Assembly (NCBI GenBank): GCA_949300145.1
Contig: CASGDA010000007.1
Location: 1 to 64,000, forward strand
Length of the DNA: 64,000 bases
Direction: 5' to 3'
From: an uncultured Treponema sp.
GTDB lineage: Bacteria > Spirochaetota > Spirochaetia > Treponematales > Treponemataceae
Part shown: positions 57,036 to 64,000 of the stretch, in pieces
Layout of the letters: each line of letters begins with the position of its first letter
Position numbering within the stretch: the stretch's first letter is position 1
Program-made: the position numbers and the translations under genes
Notes under the pieces: model-generated
Seen by the model: the letters and a program-made list of their open reading frames with translations, nothing else
What the model was told of the DNA's origin: nothing
Databases searched by the model: none

Positions 57036-57737
57036 TTATTCCTTGCGGGGGTCAATCAGCTTGACAGCGCCCTGCTCTTCTGTGGTGCGGCCGTATGAAC
57101 CGCGGGCTTTATCCATGGCGGTGGCCGGATCATCACCCTTCTTGATGAATTCCATCATTTTACCGAAATGGATGAATTTATAACCGATAATCGCGCCCTC
57201 GGCGTCCACGGCAACCTTCTCCACATAACCTTCCGCCATTTCCAGATAGCGGGGGCCTTTCTTCAGCGTGGCGAACATCGTCCCCACCTGGGAGCGCAGA
57301 CCTTTTCCCAAATCTTCCAGGGAAGCGCCTACAACGAGACCGCCTTCAGAGAACGCGGACTGGCTGCGGCCGTACACAATTTGAAGGAACAGCTCGCGCA
57401 TCGCGGTGTTGATTGCGTCACAAACCAGGTCGGTGTTCAAAGCTTCAAGGATTGTTTTTCCAATAAGGATTTCGGAAGCCATCGCAGCGGAATGGGTCAT
57501 GCCGGAACATCCGATTGTCTCAACCAGAGCTTCCTGGATTATCCCGTCCTTGACATTCAGCGTCAGCTTACATGCTCCCTGCTGCGGGGCACACCAGCCG
57601 ATACCGTGTGTAAAACCGGAAATGTCTTTGATTTCCTTCGCCTGAATCCATTTTCCTTCTTCCGGAATAGGGGCCGGGCCGTGGTACGCGGCCTTGGCCA
57701 GCGGACACATGTGTTCCACTTCTGCCGAATATACCAT
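57036..57737 (-). CDS. NifU/IscU-like iron-sulfur scaffold partner of GGGtGRT protein
   Basis: 233 residues with AGGAG before the ATG. The IscU-like part has Cys in GWCAPQQGACK and in TIGCSGMTHSAAMASEILIG, where Fe-S scaffolds carry cluster ligands; a further Cys is in EHMCPLAKAAYHGP. The C-terminal half (GYVEKVAVDAEGAIIGYKFI, GSYGRTTEEQGAVKLIDPR) is particular to this subfamily. It would assemble or hold an Fe-S cluster in the cytoplasm, perhaps for the next gene's product. No cysteine desulfurase gene is nearby. Confidence 0.9.
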   Translation of the reverse strand: MVYSAEVEHMCPLAKAAYHGPAPIPEEGKWIQAKEIKDISGFTHGIGWCAPQQGACKLTLNVKDGIIQEALVETIGCSGMTHSAAMASEILIGKTILEALNTDLVCDAINTAMRELFLQIVYGRSQSAFSEGGLVVGASLEDLGKGLRSQVGTMFATLKKGPRYLEMAEGYVEKVAVDAEGAIIGYKFIHFGKMMEFIKKGDDPATAMDKARGSYGRTTEEQGAVKLIDPRKE

Positions 57738-57913
57738 AGTTTCTCCTAAATTCCCCGCTTTCGCGGTAAAGATATCATTTCACTATAAACTTTTATCGAT
57801 TAAAAATCCAGTCCCCGGAGACATATAATTTTCTCCCATAACCGGTAATATCCGGCAGCGTTGTCTTTCCGCAGGTATTTTTTCACACTGAAGGAAACTG
57901 AAGCAAGAGGAAG

Positions 57914-58915
57914 TCACGCAGGATTGAAAGCCGGGGAATATTTCGCGGCCAGAAGAACCGCCTCTATCATGCTTACAGCGCCTGCCTTTCCTGTTCCAGC
58001 GATATCGAACGCGGTGCCGTGATCGACGGAAGTCCGCAGAATCGGCATACCGTTTGTCACGGATATCGTCCTGTCAAAATCCAGCGTCTTCGCGGCGATA
58101 TGGCCTTGATCGTGGTACAAGGACAGCACACTGTTGTATTTTCCCACGGCGCACTGATGGAAAACCGAATCAGCGCTTACAGGGCCCTCCACATCGTAAC
58201 CGGCGGCCTTCAGTTCCTGAACAGCCGGGGCGATTTCATTTATTTCCTCATCACCAAAAAGCCCGTGTTCGCCGCTGTGGGGATTCAACCCGGCCACAGC
58301 CATGGTTCCGTCACACACTCCAAGCCGTTTCAAAGCGTCAGTGCAGCGGACCACATAATCGATTATCCTCTCTTTCTTTATCATATCCAGCATACCGCGC
58401 AGTGACACATGACGGGTCAAAAAGAAAATCCGCAGACCTTTTGTTTCAAACATTGTGAGGGGATCTTCCGTATCCGTCAGGGCCGCGAATATTTCCGTAT
58501 GCCCGATGTACGGGACACCCGCGGCGCGCAGGGACTCCTTGTTAACCGGAGGAGTACTCACCGCGGCGGCACTTCCTTCCAATGCAAGCTGAATGCTTTT
58601 TTCAATGTATTCAAAAGCGGCGCGGCCGCACATGGCGCTGACTTTTCCCCATTCAAAGGCTGACATATCAACGTTATTTATATTTATCAGATTCATCACG
58701 CCGGGGGAGTCCACAGCGGAGGATACAGTTTCGATAATATTAAAACCGGCGGAAATATTCGTCGTTTTCACAGCCAATTTTAAAACCTCCATGTTACCGA
58801 TAACAACACAAACAGCATTGTCCGAAACTTCCCTCGCGGCTATGGTTTTTACGACTATCTCCGGCCCTATCCCGGCGGGATCCCCCATCGGTATGACTAT
58901 GAGCGGTTTGTCCAT
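57914..58915 (-). CDS. pdxA: 4-phosphate dehydrogenase of the PdxA family
   Basis: 333 residues. Family motifs: [69 protein letters not shown]. Classical PdxA oxidises 4-phosphohydroxy-threonine in vitamin B6 synthesis. PdxA2 proteins of similar length oxidise erythronate/threonate 4-phosphate in sugar-acid breakdown. No pdxJ is present here, so either is possible. The gene stands alone, flanked by 176 bases without features on the side of the NifU-like gene. Confidence 0.9.
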   Translation of the reverse strand: MDKPLIVIPMGDPAGIGPEIVVKTIAAREVSDNAVCVVIGNMEVLKLAVKTTNISAGFNIIETVSSAVDSPGVMNLININNVDMSAFEWGKVSAMCGRAAFEYIEKSIQLALEGSAAAVSTPPVNKESLRAAGVPYIGHTEIFAALTDTEDPLTMFETKGLRIFFLTRHVSLRGMLDMIKKERIIDYVVRCTDALKRLGVCDGTMAVAGLNPHSGEHGLFGDEEINEIAPAVQELKAAGYDVEGPVSADSVFHQCAVGKYNSVLSLYHDQGHIAAKTLDFDRTISVTNGMPILRTSVDHGTAFDIAGTGKAGAVSMIEAVLLAAKYSPAFNPA

Positions 58916-59127
58916 AATATATCTTCTCCGTGCCTTTTGCTTTTACGCCGTGTTTTTACGTGCGGGACGGCTTCTTTTTGTTAATTTTAACACAGCCGGC
59001 CGGCAAGTCAAGTTTTTCACACAGACAGTTTCAATCTTAACTGATAATTTACAGCCGGCACTGTATTTACCGTCTGCAAATTATCACCTGAAAGGATTTC
59101 TTCCTAGATTTTCTGCCAAAAATGTCT

Positions 59128-59133
59128 TATAAT
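59128..59133 (+). promoter_or_regulatory. -10 box six bases before the start codon of a lipoprotein gene
   Basis: A consensus TATAAT at 59128-59133 lies six bases before the ATG at 59140. No good -35 is seen at 16-18 bp and no ribosome-binding site precedes the ATG, so a leaderless mRNA is possible. Confidence 0.45.
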
Positions 59134-59139
59134 ATATGC

Positions 59140-59883
59140 ATGAATTATCTCATGCGGGTTGCAGCCGGGCTGATATGCGCTACAGCGGTATCGGTGTTGT
59201 GTATTTCATGTACAGAAAAAAATACAGCGCCCGGGCTTCAACCTGATTCAAAAAAATCAACTGTCCTCATTTTAGCAGGGGAAGACTTCAAACGGGAAAG
59301 CGGAGCCTTCGACCTGATTGCAATGGAATACGGGCTTGCGGAAGAAAAAGGAAGGGTCAGGATTCTTTACTGGCCTGAAACTTTTGACACGGCGAATTCT
59401 TCCCTGCGCCTGTTTACGGAAACAGCCGAAGAAGAAAAACCCGGTATCATTGTCACTCTGGGGGCGCCGGAAGGAACACTGCGGGAACTGAGGAGAATAA
59501 ACGGGATTCTTCCCGCCGCAAAAATAATAAGCATTTTCCCGCTTGAAGAGCCTATTCCGGTGGAAGCTGTTTCCGGCCTGCTGGTGGACGTCTATGTTCC
59601 CGGCCTGGAATCGGACACCGCGGCTCCGCAGGATGAAAATGCTACCGCGGTGGAAATAAGCGGAAAGGAAACAGCCCTTATCCTTTTGGGAGCTGTGCTT
59701 GCGATGGAAACAGATGACGGAGATTCCATTAAATCGGAAACCCTGGCGGCGGGAATAGCGGAGGCGGCGGAAAAAGCAGACAGCGAAACAAAAACTCAGA
59801 TAAAAGACTGGGAGTATATGCCGGCCGTGGACACGGAAACAGGCATACGTTCAAAAAAGCATGTACTTGTCAAGACAAACTGA
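59140..59883 (+). CDS. Small lipoprotein with possible periplasmic-binding-protein-like fold
   Basis: 247 residues from the ATG at 59140. Lipoprotein signal (LICATAVSVLCISC, lipobox with Ser before Cys). The mature part alternates strands and helices like a periplasmic-binding fold (STVLILAGEDFK, GRVRILYWPETF, KPGIIVTLGAPEGTLRELRR, AKIISIFPLEEP), recalling DUF3798 lipoproteins, though no defining motif is seen. It is followed 12 bases on by a phosphodiesterase gene. I do not recognise a function. Confidence 0.65.
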   Translation: MNYLMRVAAGLICATAVSVLCISCTEKNTAPGLQPDSKKSTVLILAGEDFKRESGAFDLIAMEYGLAEEKGRVRILYWPETFDTANSSLRLFTETAEEEKPGIIVTLGAPEGTLRELRRINGILPAAKIISIFPLEEPIPVEAVSGLLVDVYVPGLESDTAAPQDENATAVEISGKETALILLGAVLAMETDDGDSIKSETLAAGIAEAAEKADSETKTQIKDWEYMPAVDTETGIRSKKHVLVKTN

Positions 59884-59895
59884 AACGGAGCTGTA

Positions 59896-60567
59896 ATGAA
59901 TACCCTGGAAGAATGTAAAACCGGAATGTTCGGAAGTCCGGATAATATTTCAAAATTGAAAAACGCTGATTCCGCGCGTATCCTTGTAATCGCGGATACC
60001 CATGAAAGGATACCGGTTCTCAGGGGGATTCTGAAGGAATACGGTCCTAAATGCGACGCCCTGATTTTCGCGGGAGACGGTGCAGCCGACATTATGGAAT
60101 GCCGGGAAGAAGCTGTTTACGAGGAAAGAATGCGCCTGCTTATTCCACCTCTTGTCGTGATGGCCATGGGAAACTGCGACCTTCCCGCCTATAAGGGGAC
60201 ATCGGAAAAAGACCGGCAGAAAAGCCTTATCTTCAGGATTCCTCCCATGCAGATTATAAATATATGCGGAAACAATATCCTTGTGACGCACGGACACCTG
60301 CATTCAGTGACATTCTCCCCGGAACCGATTATAAACGCAGCGCGGCATAATTCATGCTCGGTTGTCATTTACGGACATACGCACATTCCCGCGGCGGGAA
60401 AATTCCATGCCATTTTCGCCCTTAATCCGGGAAGCACCTGCATACCGAGAGGGGATTCCCGGGAAAGTTTCGCCCTGATGACGCTCTCATCGAAATCAAG
60501 CCCGAAATATTCTTTTGAGACACCGGGCAAGGGAATCCCCGCGCTGGGGACACACTCCAGACGCTGA
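59896..60567 (+). CDS. Calcineurin-like phosphodiesterase, YfcE/MJ0936 type
   Basis: 223 residues. Metallophosphoesterase motifs in order: ADTHER (usually SDTHG), FAGDGAAD, MGNCDLP, VTHGHLHSV and YGHTHIP, with the metal-binding Asp, His and Asn in place. The family hydrolyses phosphodiesters with a pair of metal ions; natural substrates are mostly unknown. About 27 residues precede the core. It follows the lipoprotein gene after 12 bases and converges with mazG. Confidence 0.9.
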   Translation: MNTLEECKTGMFGSPDNISKLKNADSARILVIADTHERIPVLRGILKEYGPKCDALIFAGDGAADIMECREEAVYEERMRLLIPPLVVMAMGNCDLPAYKGTSEKDRQKSLIFRIPPMQIINICGNNILVTHGHLHSVTFSPEPIINAARHNSCSVVIYGHTHIPAAGKFHAIFALNPGSTCIPRGDSRESFALMTLSSKSSPKYSFETPGKGIPALGTHSRR

Positions 60568-60585
60568 CGGAACAGCGCGGACAAC

Positions 60586-61500
60586 TTAAAGCCCCTTTTT
60601 CTTGGCTGTATTCCACAGGGAATCCATCTCCGCAAGGTTCTCTTTGCACAGCGGAAGCTTTTTCCCCTTCATTTCTTCCTCCACATACCTAAACCGGCGG
60701 ACGAATTTGGAATTCGCCCGGGTGAGGGCCACGGCGGGATTTATCCCCAGCCTTCTGGCAAGATTCACAACGGAAAAGAGAAAGTCCCCGATTTCATCCT
60801 CCATTCCGTCTGATTCAACGGAACCGGAAGAGGAACGGATATCCGGCGGCATCCCAGATTTTGCGATTTCCGCCTTCAGTTCCTCTTTTTCCTCCTCAAC
60901 CTTTTTCCAGATTTCCTCCACGGATGGAAAATCGAACCCGACCTTAGCCGCTTTTTTTTGAATCTTGAATGCCCGCATCAGAGGAGGAAGGGCCTCTGAA
61001 ATTCCGTCAAGAACACTTTCACGGGAACGTCCTTCCACCTTTGTTTTTATTTCATCCCACTGCGACAAAACCGCATCCACGGTGGAAGCTTTTTTCCTGT
61101 CATCCGGGCCGGCAAAATTTTCAAGCCTGCCGAATACATGGGGATGACGCCGGATCAGTTTATCGGAAACAGCGTTGAAGGTGTCCGCGACGGAGAAATC
61201 ACCCGACTGCTGGTAAATATATGATATCATCATGGCGTTCAAAAGCACATCGCCCAGCTCTTCCTTCACGTGCTCCGTATTTCCCTCTGTTATAGCCTCT
61301 ACCGTTTCGTAGGACTCCTCTATGACAGTTTCGCGCAGGGTTTCCGGAGTCTGTTCCCTGTCCCAGGGGCAGCCGTCAGGAGCCCGGAGCCTGCATATTA
61401 TTTCATAAAGCCTTTCAAAAGCCAGGCTCCGTTCACGGAGGTTATTGTCCGCCCCTCCGGCAGCATTGTCTTTATTATCTACGGCGCCGCATTTTTCCAT
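60586..61500 (-). CDS. mazG: Nucleoside triphosphate pyrophosphohydrolase MazG
   Basis: Hydrolyses (deoxy)NTPs to NMP and pyrophosphate, cleaning up damaged nucleotides. 304 residues with AGGAGG before the ATG. The first MazG domain has CPWDREQTPETLRETVIEES and the metal-binding EESYE ... EELGDVLL; the second has EEEKEELKAEI, DEIGDFLFSVVNLARRLGI and ALTRANSKFVRRF. The first 25 residues are an acidic/Asn-rich lead. It lies 30 bases after pth on the same strand. Confidence 0.95.
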   Translation of the reverse strand: MEKCGAVDNKDNAAGGADNNLRERSLAFERLYEIICRLRAPDGCPWDREQTPETLRETVIEESYETVEAITEGNTEHVKEELGDVLLNAMMISYIYQQSGDFSVADTFNAVSDKLIRRHPHVFGRLENFAGPDDRKKASTVDAVLSQWDEIKTKVEGRSRESVLDGISEALPPLMRAFKIQKKAAKVGFDFPSVEEIWKKVEEEKEELKAEIAKSGMPPDIRSSSGSVESDGMEDEIGDFLFSVVNLARRLGINPAVALTRANSKFVRRFRYVEEEMKGKKLPLCKENLAEMDSLWNTAKKKGL

Positions 61501-61530
61501 TGTTTTCCTCCTAAAACAAACCTGATTTCT

Positions 61531-62136
61531 CTAGTCAAGTATTTTCCTTTTCGCCCATTCCTTCAGAAAATCCGGAGGATTCCCCGTCAAAACCGAAGAC
61601 AGGAGATTTCCCGCATAAACGAATATTTCAGGCAGGGCTTCCCTTTCATGTTTTGAAAATGGTGAAAGAACATAAGAGGCGACATCGGGATGGGAAGGCT
61701 TTCCGACCCCTATCCTGAGCCTCCAAAAGCCGGCTGTTCCTAAAGAAGCCTTCATCGAGCGCAGTCCGTTATGTCCGCCAAGACCGCCGCCGTTTTTCAA
61801 AGAAAGCGTACCGAAATCAAGTTCAATTTCATCATGCACAACAAGAATTTCCTGCGCAGGAATTTTGTAAAAATCAGCCAATGCGGCGGCGCTTTCACCT
61901 GAAAGATTCATATAAGTTTCCGGCATGAGAAAATACACGGACCTTTCCTTTCCGTCTGTTCCCGGAAAACCAAGTTTTGCCCACTGCCCTTTGAATTTCC
62001 GCTGCCATGAAAGATTCTGAAAAAAATCAAGGGATGAGGCGAAAAGCCATGCCGCATTGTGCCTTGTCATTTTGTATTCTTCACCATAATTCCCCAGGAA
62101 AACCACCAGGGATATTCTCTCCTGTTGTAAAACCAT
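61531..62136 (-). CDS. pth: Peptidyl-tRNA hydrolase
   Basis: Recycles peptidyl-tRNA by cutting the ester bond. 201 residues from the ATG at 62136; the longer open frame upstream runs through the divergent gene and is not real. Motifs: FLGNYGEEYKMTRHNAAWL with the catalytic His in TRHN (GLGNPG is usual), YMNLSGES, VVHDEIELDFGTLSLK and GGLGGHNGLRS. A ribosome-binding site is absent, as for the divergent pyrophosphatase gene, 48 bases away. Confidence 0.93.
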   Translation of the reverse strand: MVLQQERISLVVFLGNYGEEYKMTRHNAAWLFASSLDFFQNLSWQRKFKGQWAKLGFPGTDGKERSVYFLMPETYMNLSGESAAALADFYKIPAQEILVVHDEIELDFGTLSLKNGGGLGGHNGLRSMKASLGTAGFWRLRIGVGKPSHPDVASYVLSPFSKHEREALPEIFVYAGNLLSSVLTGNPPDFLKEWAKRKILD

Positions 62137-62184
62137 GAAATCAAGTCTATATGAATTCCCAAAAATAGTGTATACTATAGATGT

Positions 62185-63843
62185 ATGGACGGCAAAAAAA
62201 TATTTATTATCGGACACCGGAATCCGGACACAGATTCCATTGTTTCGGCGGCGGCATATGAAGCATTTATGCAAGCCCAGGGAATAAAAAACTGCAGGGC
62301 GATACGCGCGGGGAAGCCCACCCCGCAGACGGAATACATTTTCGAGCGATTCAAAGTACCGCTTCCCGAATTCATACCGGATTTGATTCCGAAAGCGGAA
62401 TATTATTACAAGCCGGGAACAAAAACCGTATCTGACGACACATCTCTCCGCGACGCCATGAAGCTGCTGGAAGAAACCGGCAACAGGGTTCTGCCGGTAA
62501 CGGACAAAAACGGGAAATACCATTCACTGCTCCATTACAGCGCTTTCGCCCAGGAAGTCCTGAAGATGATGAATCCACGGCAGAAAACCGTGATACGCAC
62601 CAGCGCGGAGCTTCTTTCAAATGTACTTAACGCACAGCCGGTGGTTTTGAAAAAGGAAAAGGAAATAAAGAAAAGCCCCGTCATTGTTGCCGCGGCTGAA
62701 AGCGAAACCTTCCGCCATCATTTAAATGAACACATCCCTGCAAATACAATCGTAATCGTGGGGAACAGGTCAGACATACAGAAACACGTAATTGAATCCA
62801 ATGTCAGGATTCTGATTATCACCAGCGGAAATGTGCTTGACAAGGATTTGCGCAGCCTGGCGGAAAAAAACGGTGTTTCAGTTTTAATAAGCCCCTACGA
62901 TACGGCCTCCACGGTTTTCCTTCTGATTTATTCGATGCCGGTTTCCTGCGTATCAAACGCCTCCGTGGTTCCCGTGAATAAAACGGATCCCCTGAAAAAA
63001 ATTACGCCCATGCTTGCGGTCGCGCCGGGAAAAACCCTGCCTGTTGTCGATGAGTCAGGGAATGTCGCAGGACTGATTTCTGAAAGCGATTTATTCAACG
63101 AACCGAATATCGACATAATAATGGTTGACCATAACGAAATGAGCCAGGCTGTTGAAGGCGCGGATCAATTCAGAATCCTTGAGATAATTGACCACCACCG
63201 TCTCGGCAATTTGAGCACACGCTATCCCATAACATTCATAAACAAACCCGTGGGCGCAACCTGCACAATAATCACGGAACTTTACCAGCAGAAGCATACA
63301 CCAATAAAGGACGAAATCGCCTCCATTTTGCTGTGCGGAATTCTGGCGGACACACTGGCCCTCCAATCAGCCACGACAACAGCGGAAGACAGACAGGCGG
63401 CGGAATTCCTTGCGGACATAACGAATCTGGATTTGCAAACACTGGGGAAGGAGGTCCTGTCAGCGGCGAGCAACATCTCCGGCAGGACGGCGCTGGAGCT
63501 TATTTCCCAGGACATGAAAGTCTATGAGGACGGAGGATTCTCTTTCAGTGTCAGCCAGATTGAAGTCGAAAATCCAGTGGACATAACAAAACGCAAAAAG
63601 GAATTCACAGACATTCTGGATTCAGAACGGGTTAAAAACGGACGGCTTTTCTGCTCGCTGCTCGTTACCGATATAACAAGACTTTCAAGCCTGCTTTTGA
63701 TAACAGCGCCGCAGGATTTTATGCAGACACTCACGCTGCAAAAACAGGAAGACAATATTTATTTCATGAAAGATGTTGTTTCCAGGAAAAAACAACTTAT
63801 GCCGATTCTCTCCGAAATAATCGAAAATTATGCCGCCAAATAA
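62185..63843 (+). CDS. ppaC: Manganese-dependent inorganic pyrophosphatase with CBS and DRTGG-like insert
   Basis: Family II pyrophosphatase. 552 residues: the DHH domain begins GHRNPDTDSIVSAAAY and resumes with MVDHNE and EIIDHHRLGN; between them (about 75-310) are two CBS halves (SLRDAMKLLEETGNRVLPVT; LPVVDESGNVAGLISESDLF) around a DRTGG-like domain. The DHHA2 domain closes the chain (KRKKEFTDIL). CBS-containing members are inhibited by AMP/ADP and activated by ATP or dinucleotides. The ATG is eight bases after TATACT (62171-62176) with no ribosome-binding site, so a leaderless mRNA is possible. Confidence 0.94.
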   Translation: MDGKKIFIIGHRNPDTDSIVSAAAYEAFMQAQGIKNCRAIRAGKPTPQTEYIFERFKVPLPEFIPDLIPKAEYYYKPGTKTVSDDTSLRDAMKLLEETGNRVLPVTDKNGKYHSLLHYSAFAQEVLKMMNPRQKTVIRTSAELLSNVLNAQPVVLKKEKEIKKSPVIVAAAESETFRHHLNEHIPANTIVIVGNRSDIQKHVIESNVRILIITSGNVLDKDLRSLAEKNGVSVLISPYDTASTVFLLIYSMPVSCVSNASVVPVNKTDPLKKITPMLAVAPGKTLPVVDESGNVAGLISESDLFNEPNIDIIMVDHNEMSQAVEGADQFRILEIIDHHRLGNLSTRYPITFINKPVGATCTIITELYQQKHTPIKDEIASILLCGILADTLALQSATTTAEDRQAAEFLADITNLDLQTLGKEVLSAASNISGRTALELISQDMKVYEDGGFSFSVSQIEVENPVDITKRKKEFTDILDSERVKNGRLFCSLLVTDITRLSSLLLITAPQDFMQTLTLQKQEDNIYFMKDVVSRKKQLMPILSEIIENYAAK

Positions 63844-63882
63844 ATGACAAAGCAGAATCACAGAACGGCAGGACGGGAAAAC

Positions 63883-64000
63883 ATGGAAGATATTTTCAAA
63901 ACCGTCGGAAACGAGAATTTAAAACGCAGACTTTTTTTTATTTCGGAAATAGACAAAATGAAAACCGTCATGCGGAGAACCCTCCTGACTGACGGATCGA
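63883..64000 (+). CDS. Start of an HD-domain hydrolase (HD_3/YfbR-like), partial
   Basis: The frame runs to the window end. Residues include LFFISEIDKMKTVMRRTLLT followed by DGS. This matches the opening of the HD_3 family (...EIDKLK.V.RRT...DGSR.EN.AEHSW), nucleotidases or phosphohydrolases of the YfbR type. The His-Asp motif lies beyond the window. I prefer the ATG at 63883 because AGGA lies upstream; an ATG directly after the pyrophosphatase stop (63844) would add 13 residues. Confidence 0.65.
   Translation, partial: MEDIFKTVGNENLKRRLFFISEIDKMKTVMRRTLLTDGS

Noticed and set aside
56109-57098. 329-residue frame antisense to the GGGtGRT gene
   Set aside because: It mirrors a highly conserved gene and continues into the next one; no ribosome-binding site.
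62137-62523. Upstream extension of the pth reading frame to 62523
   Set aside because: It would overlap the divergent pyrophosphatase gene by over 300 bases, and Pth homology begins at the ATG at 62136.

Overview
The window looks like chromosome from a host-associated or anaerobic spirochaete, most likely a Treponema relative. Pointers are the DUF6675-like and DUF3943-like envelope proteins, relaxed lipoprotein signals, paired EF-Gs, a CBS/DRTGG family II pyrophosphatase, a GGGtGRT protein, and oxygen defence built from desulfoferrodoxin, rubrerythrin and a PerR-like repressor rather than catalase. This is inferred from gene content only; no phylogeny could be run. No CRISPR array, rRNA or replication origin is visible.

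Layout. 1-4.1 kb: the tail of a GGDEF protein, a decayed IS3/IS150-type insertion sequence, and an AT-rich 867-residue protein divergent from an XRE repressor with a striking operator. 4.1-11.9 kb: amino-acid synthesis, with stand-alone homoserine dehydrogenase (hom), nudC, a DAHP synthase-prephenate dehydratase fusion, and an aspartokinase-homoserine dehydrogenase fusion whose dehydrogenase half looks inactive. 12-17.1 kb: an envelope export set of MMPL/RND protein, LolA-like carrier and outer-membrane barrel, divergent from an ArsR repressor. 17.4-36.3 kb: housekeeping and envelope genes (small alarmone synthetase, DUF4349 lipoprotein, two EF-Gs, citrate synthase, asnS, a D,D-carboxypeptidase, tandem DUF3943 proteins, tRNA-Val, desulfoferrodoxin, tRNA-Leu, and a lipoprotein with 26 ankyrin repeats).

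36.3-53.5 kb is a galactan locus. A secreted GH53 endo-galactanase with a C-terminal binding module cuts galactan; a MalEFG-type ABC importer without its own ATPase brings in the oligosaccharides; a cytoplasmic GH35 beta-galactosidase frees galactose; GalK and GalT process it; a LacI-family protein probably regulates the set. A TRAP-TAXI transporter of higher G+C and a dead second GH53 gene lie inside the locus.

53.6-57.7 kb is a redox module: two flavodoxin-fold reductases, reverse rubrerythrin, PerR, and the GGGtGRT/NifU-like pair. 57.9-64 kb holds pdxA, a small lipoprotein, a YfcE-type phosphodiesterase, mazG, pth, pyrophosphatase, and the start of an HD-domain hydrolase.

Points most worth a second look: the 867-residue protein and its operator, the apparently dead dehydrogenase half of the ThrA-like fusion, matching Phe/Ser/Asp-rich linkers in the MMPL protein and its barrel partner, several genes whose start codon lies 6-9 bases after a -10 box, and the GGGtGRT/NifU-like pair.
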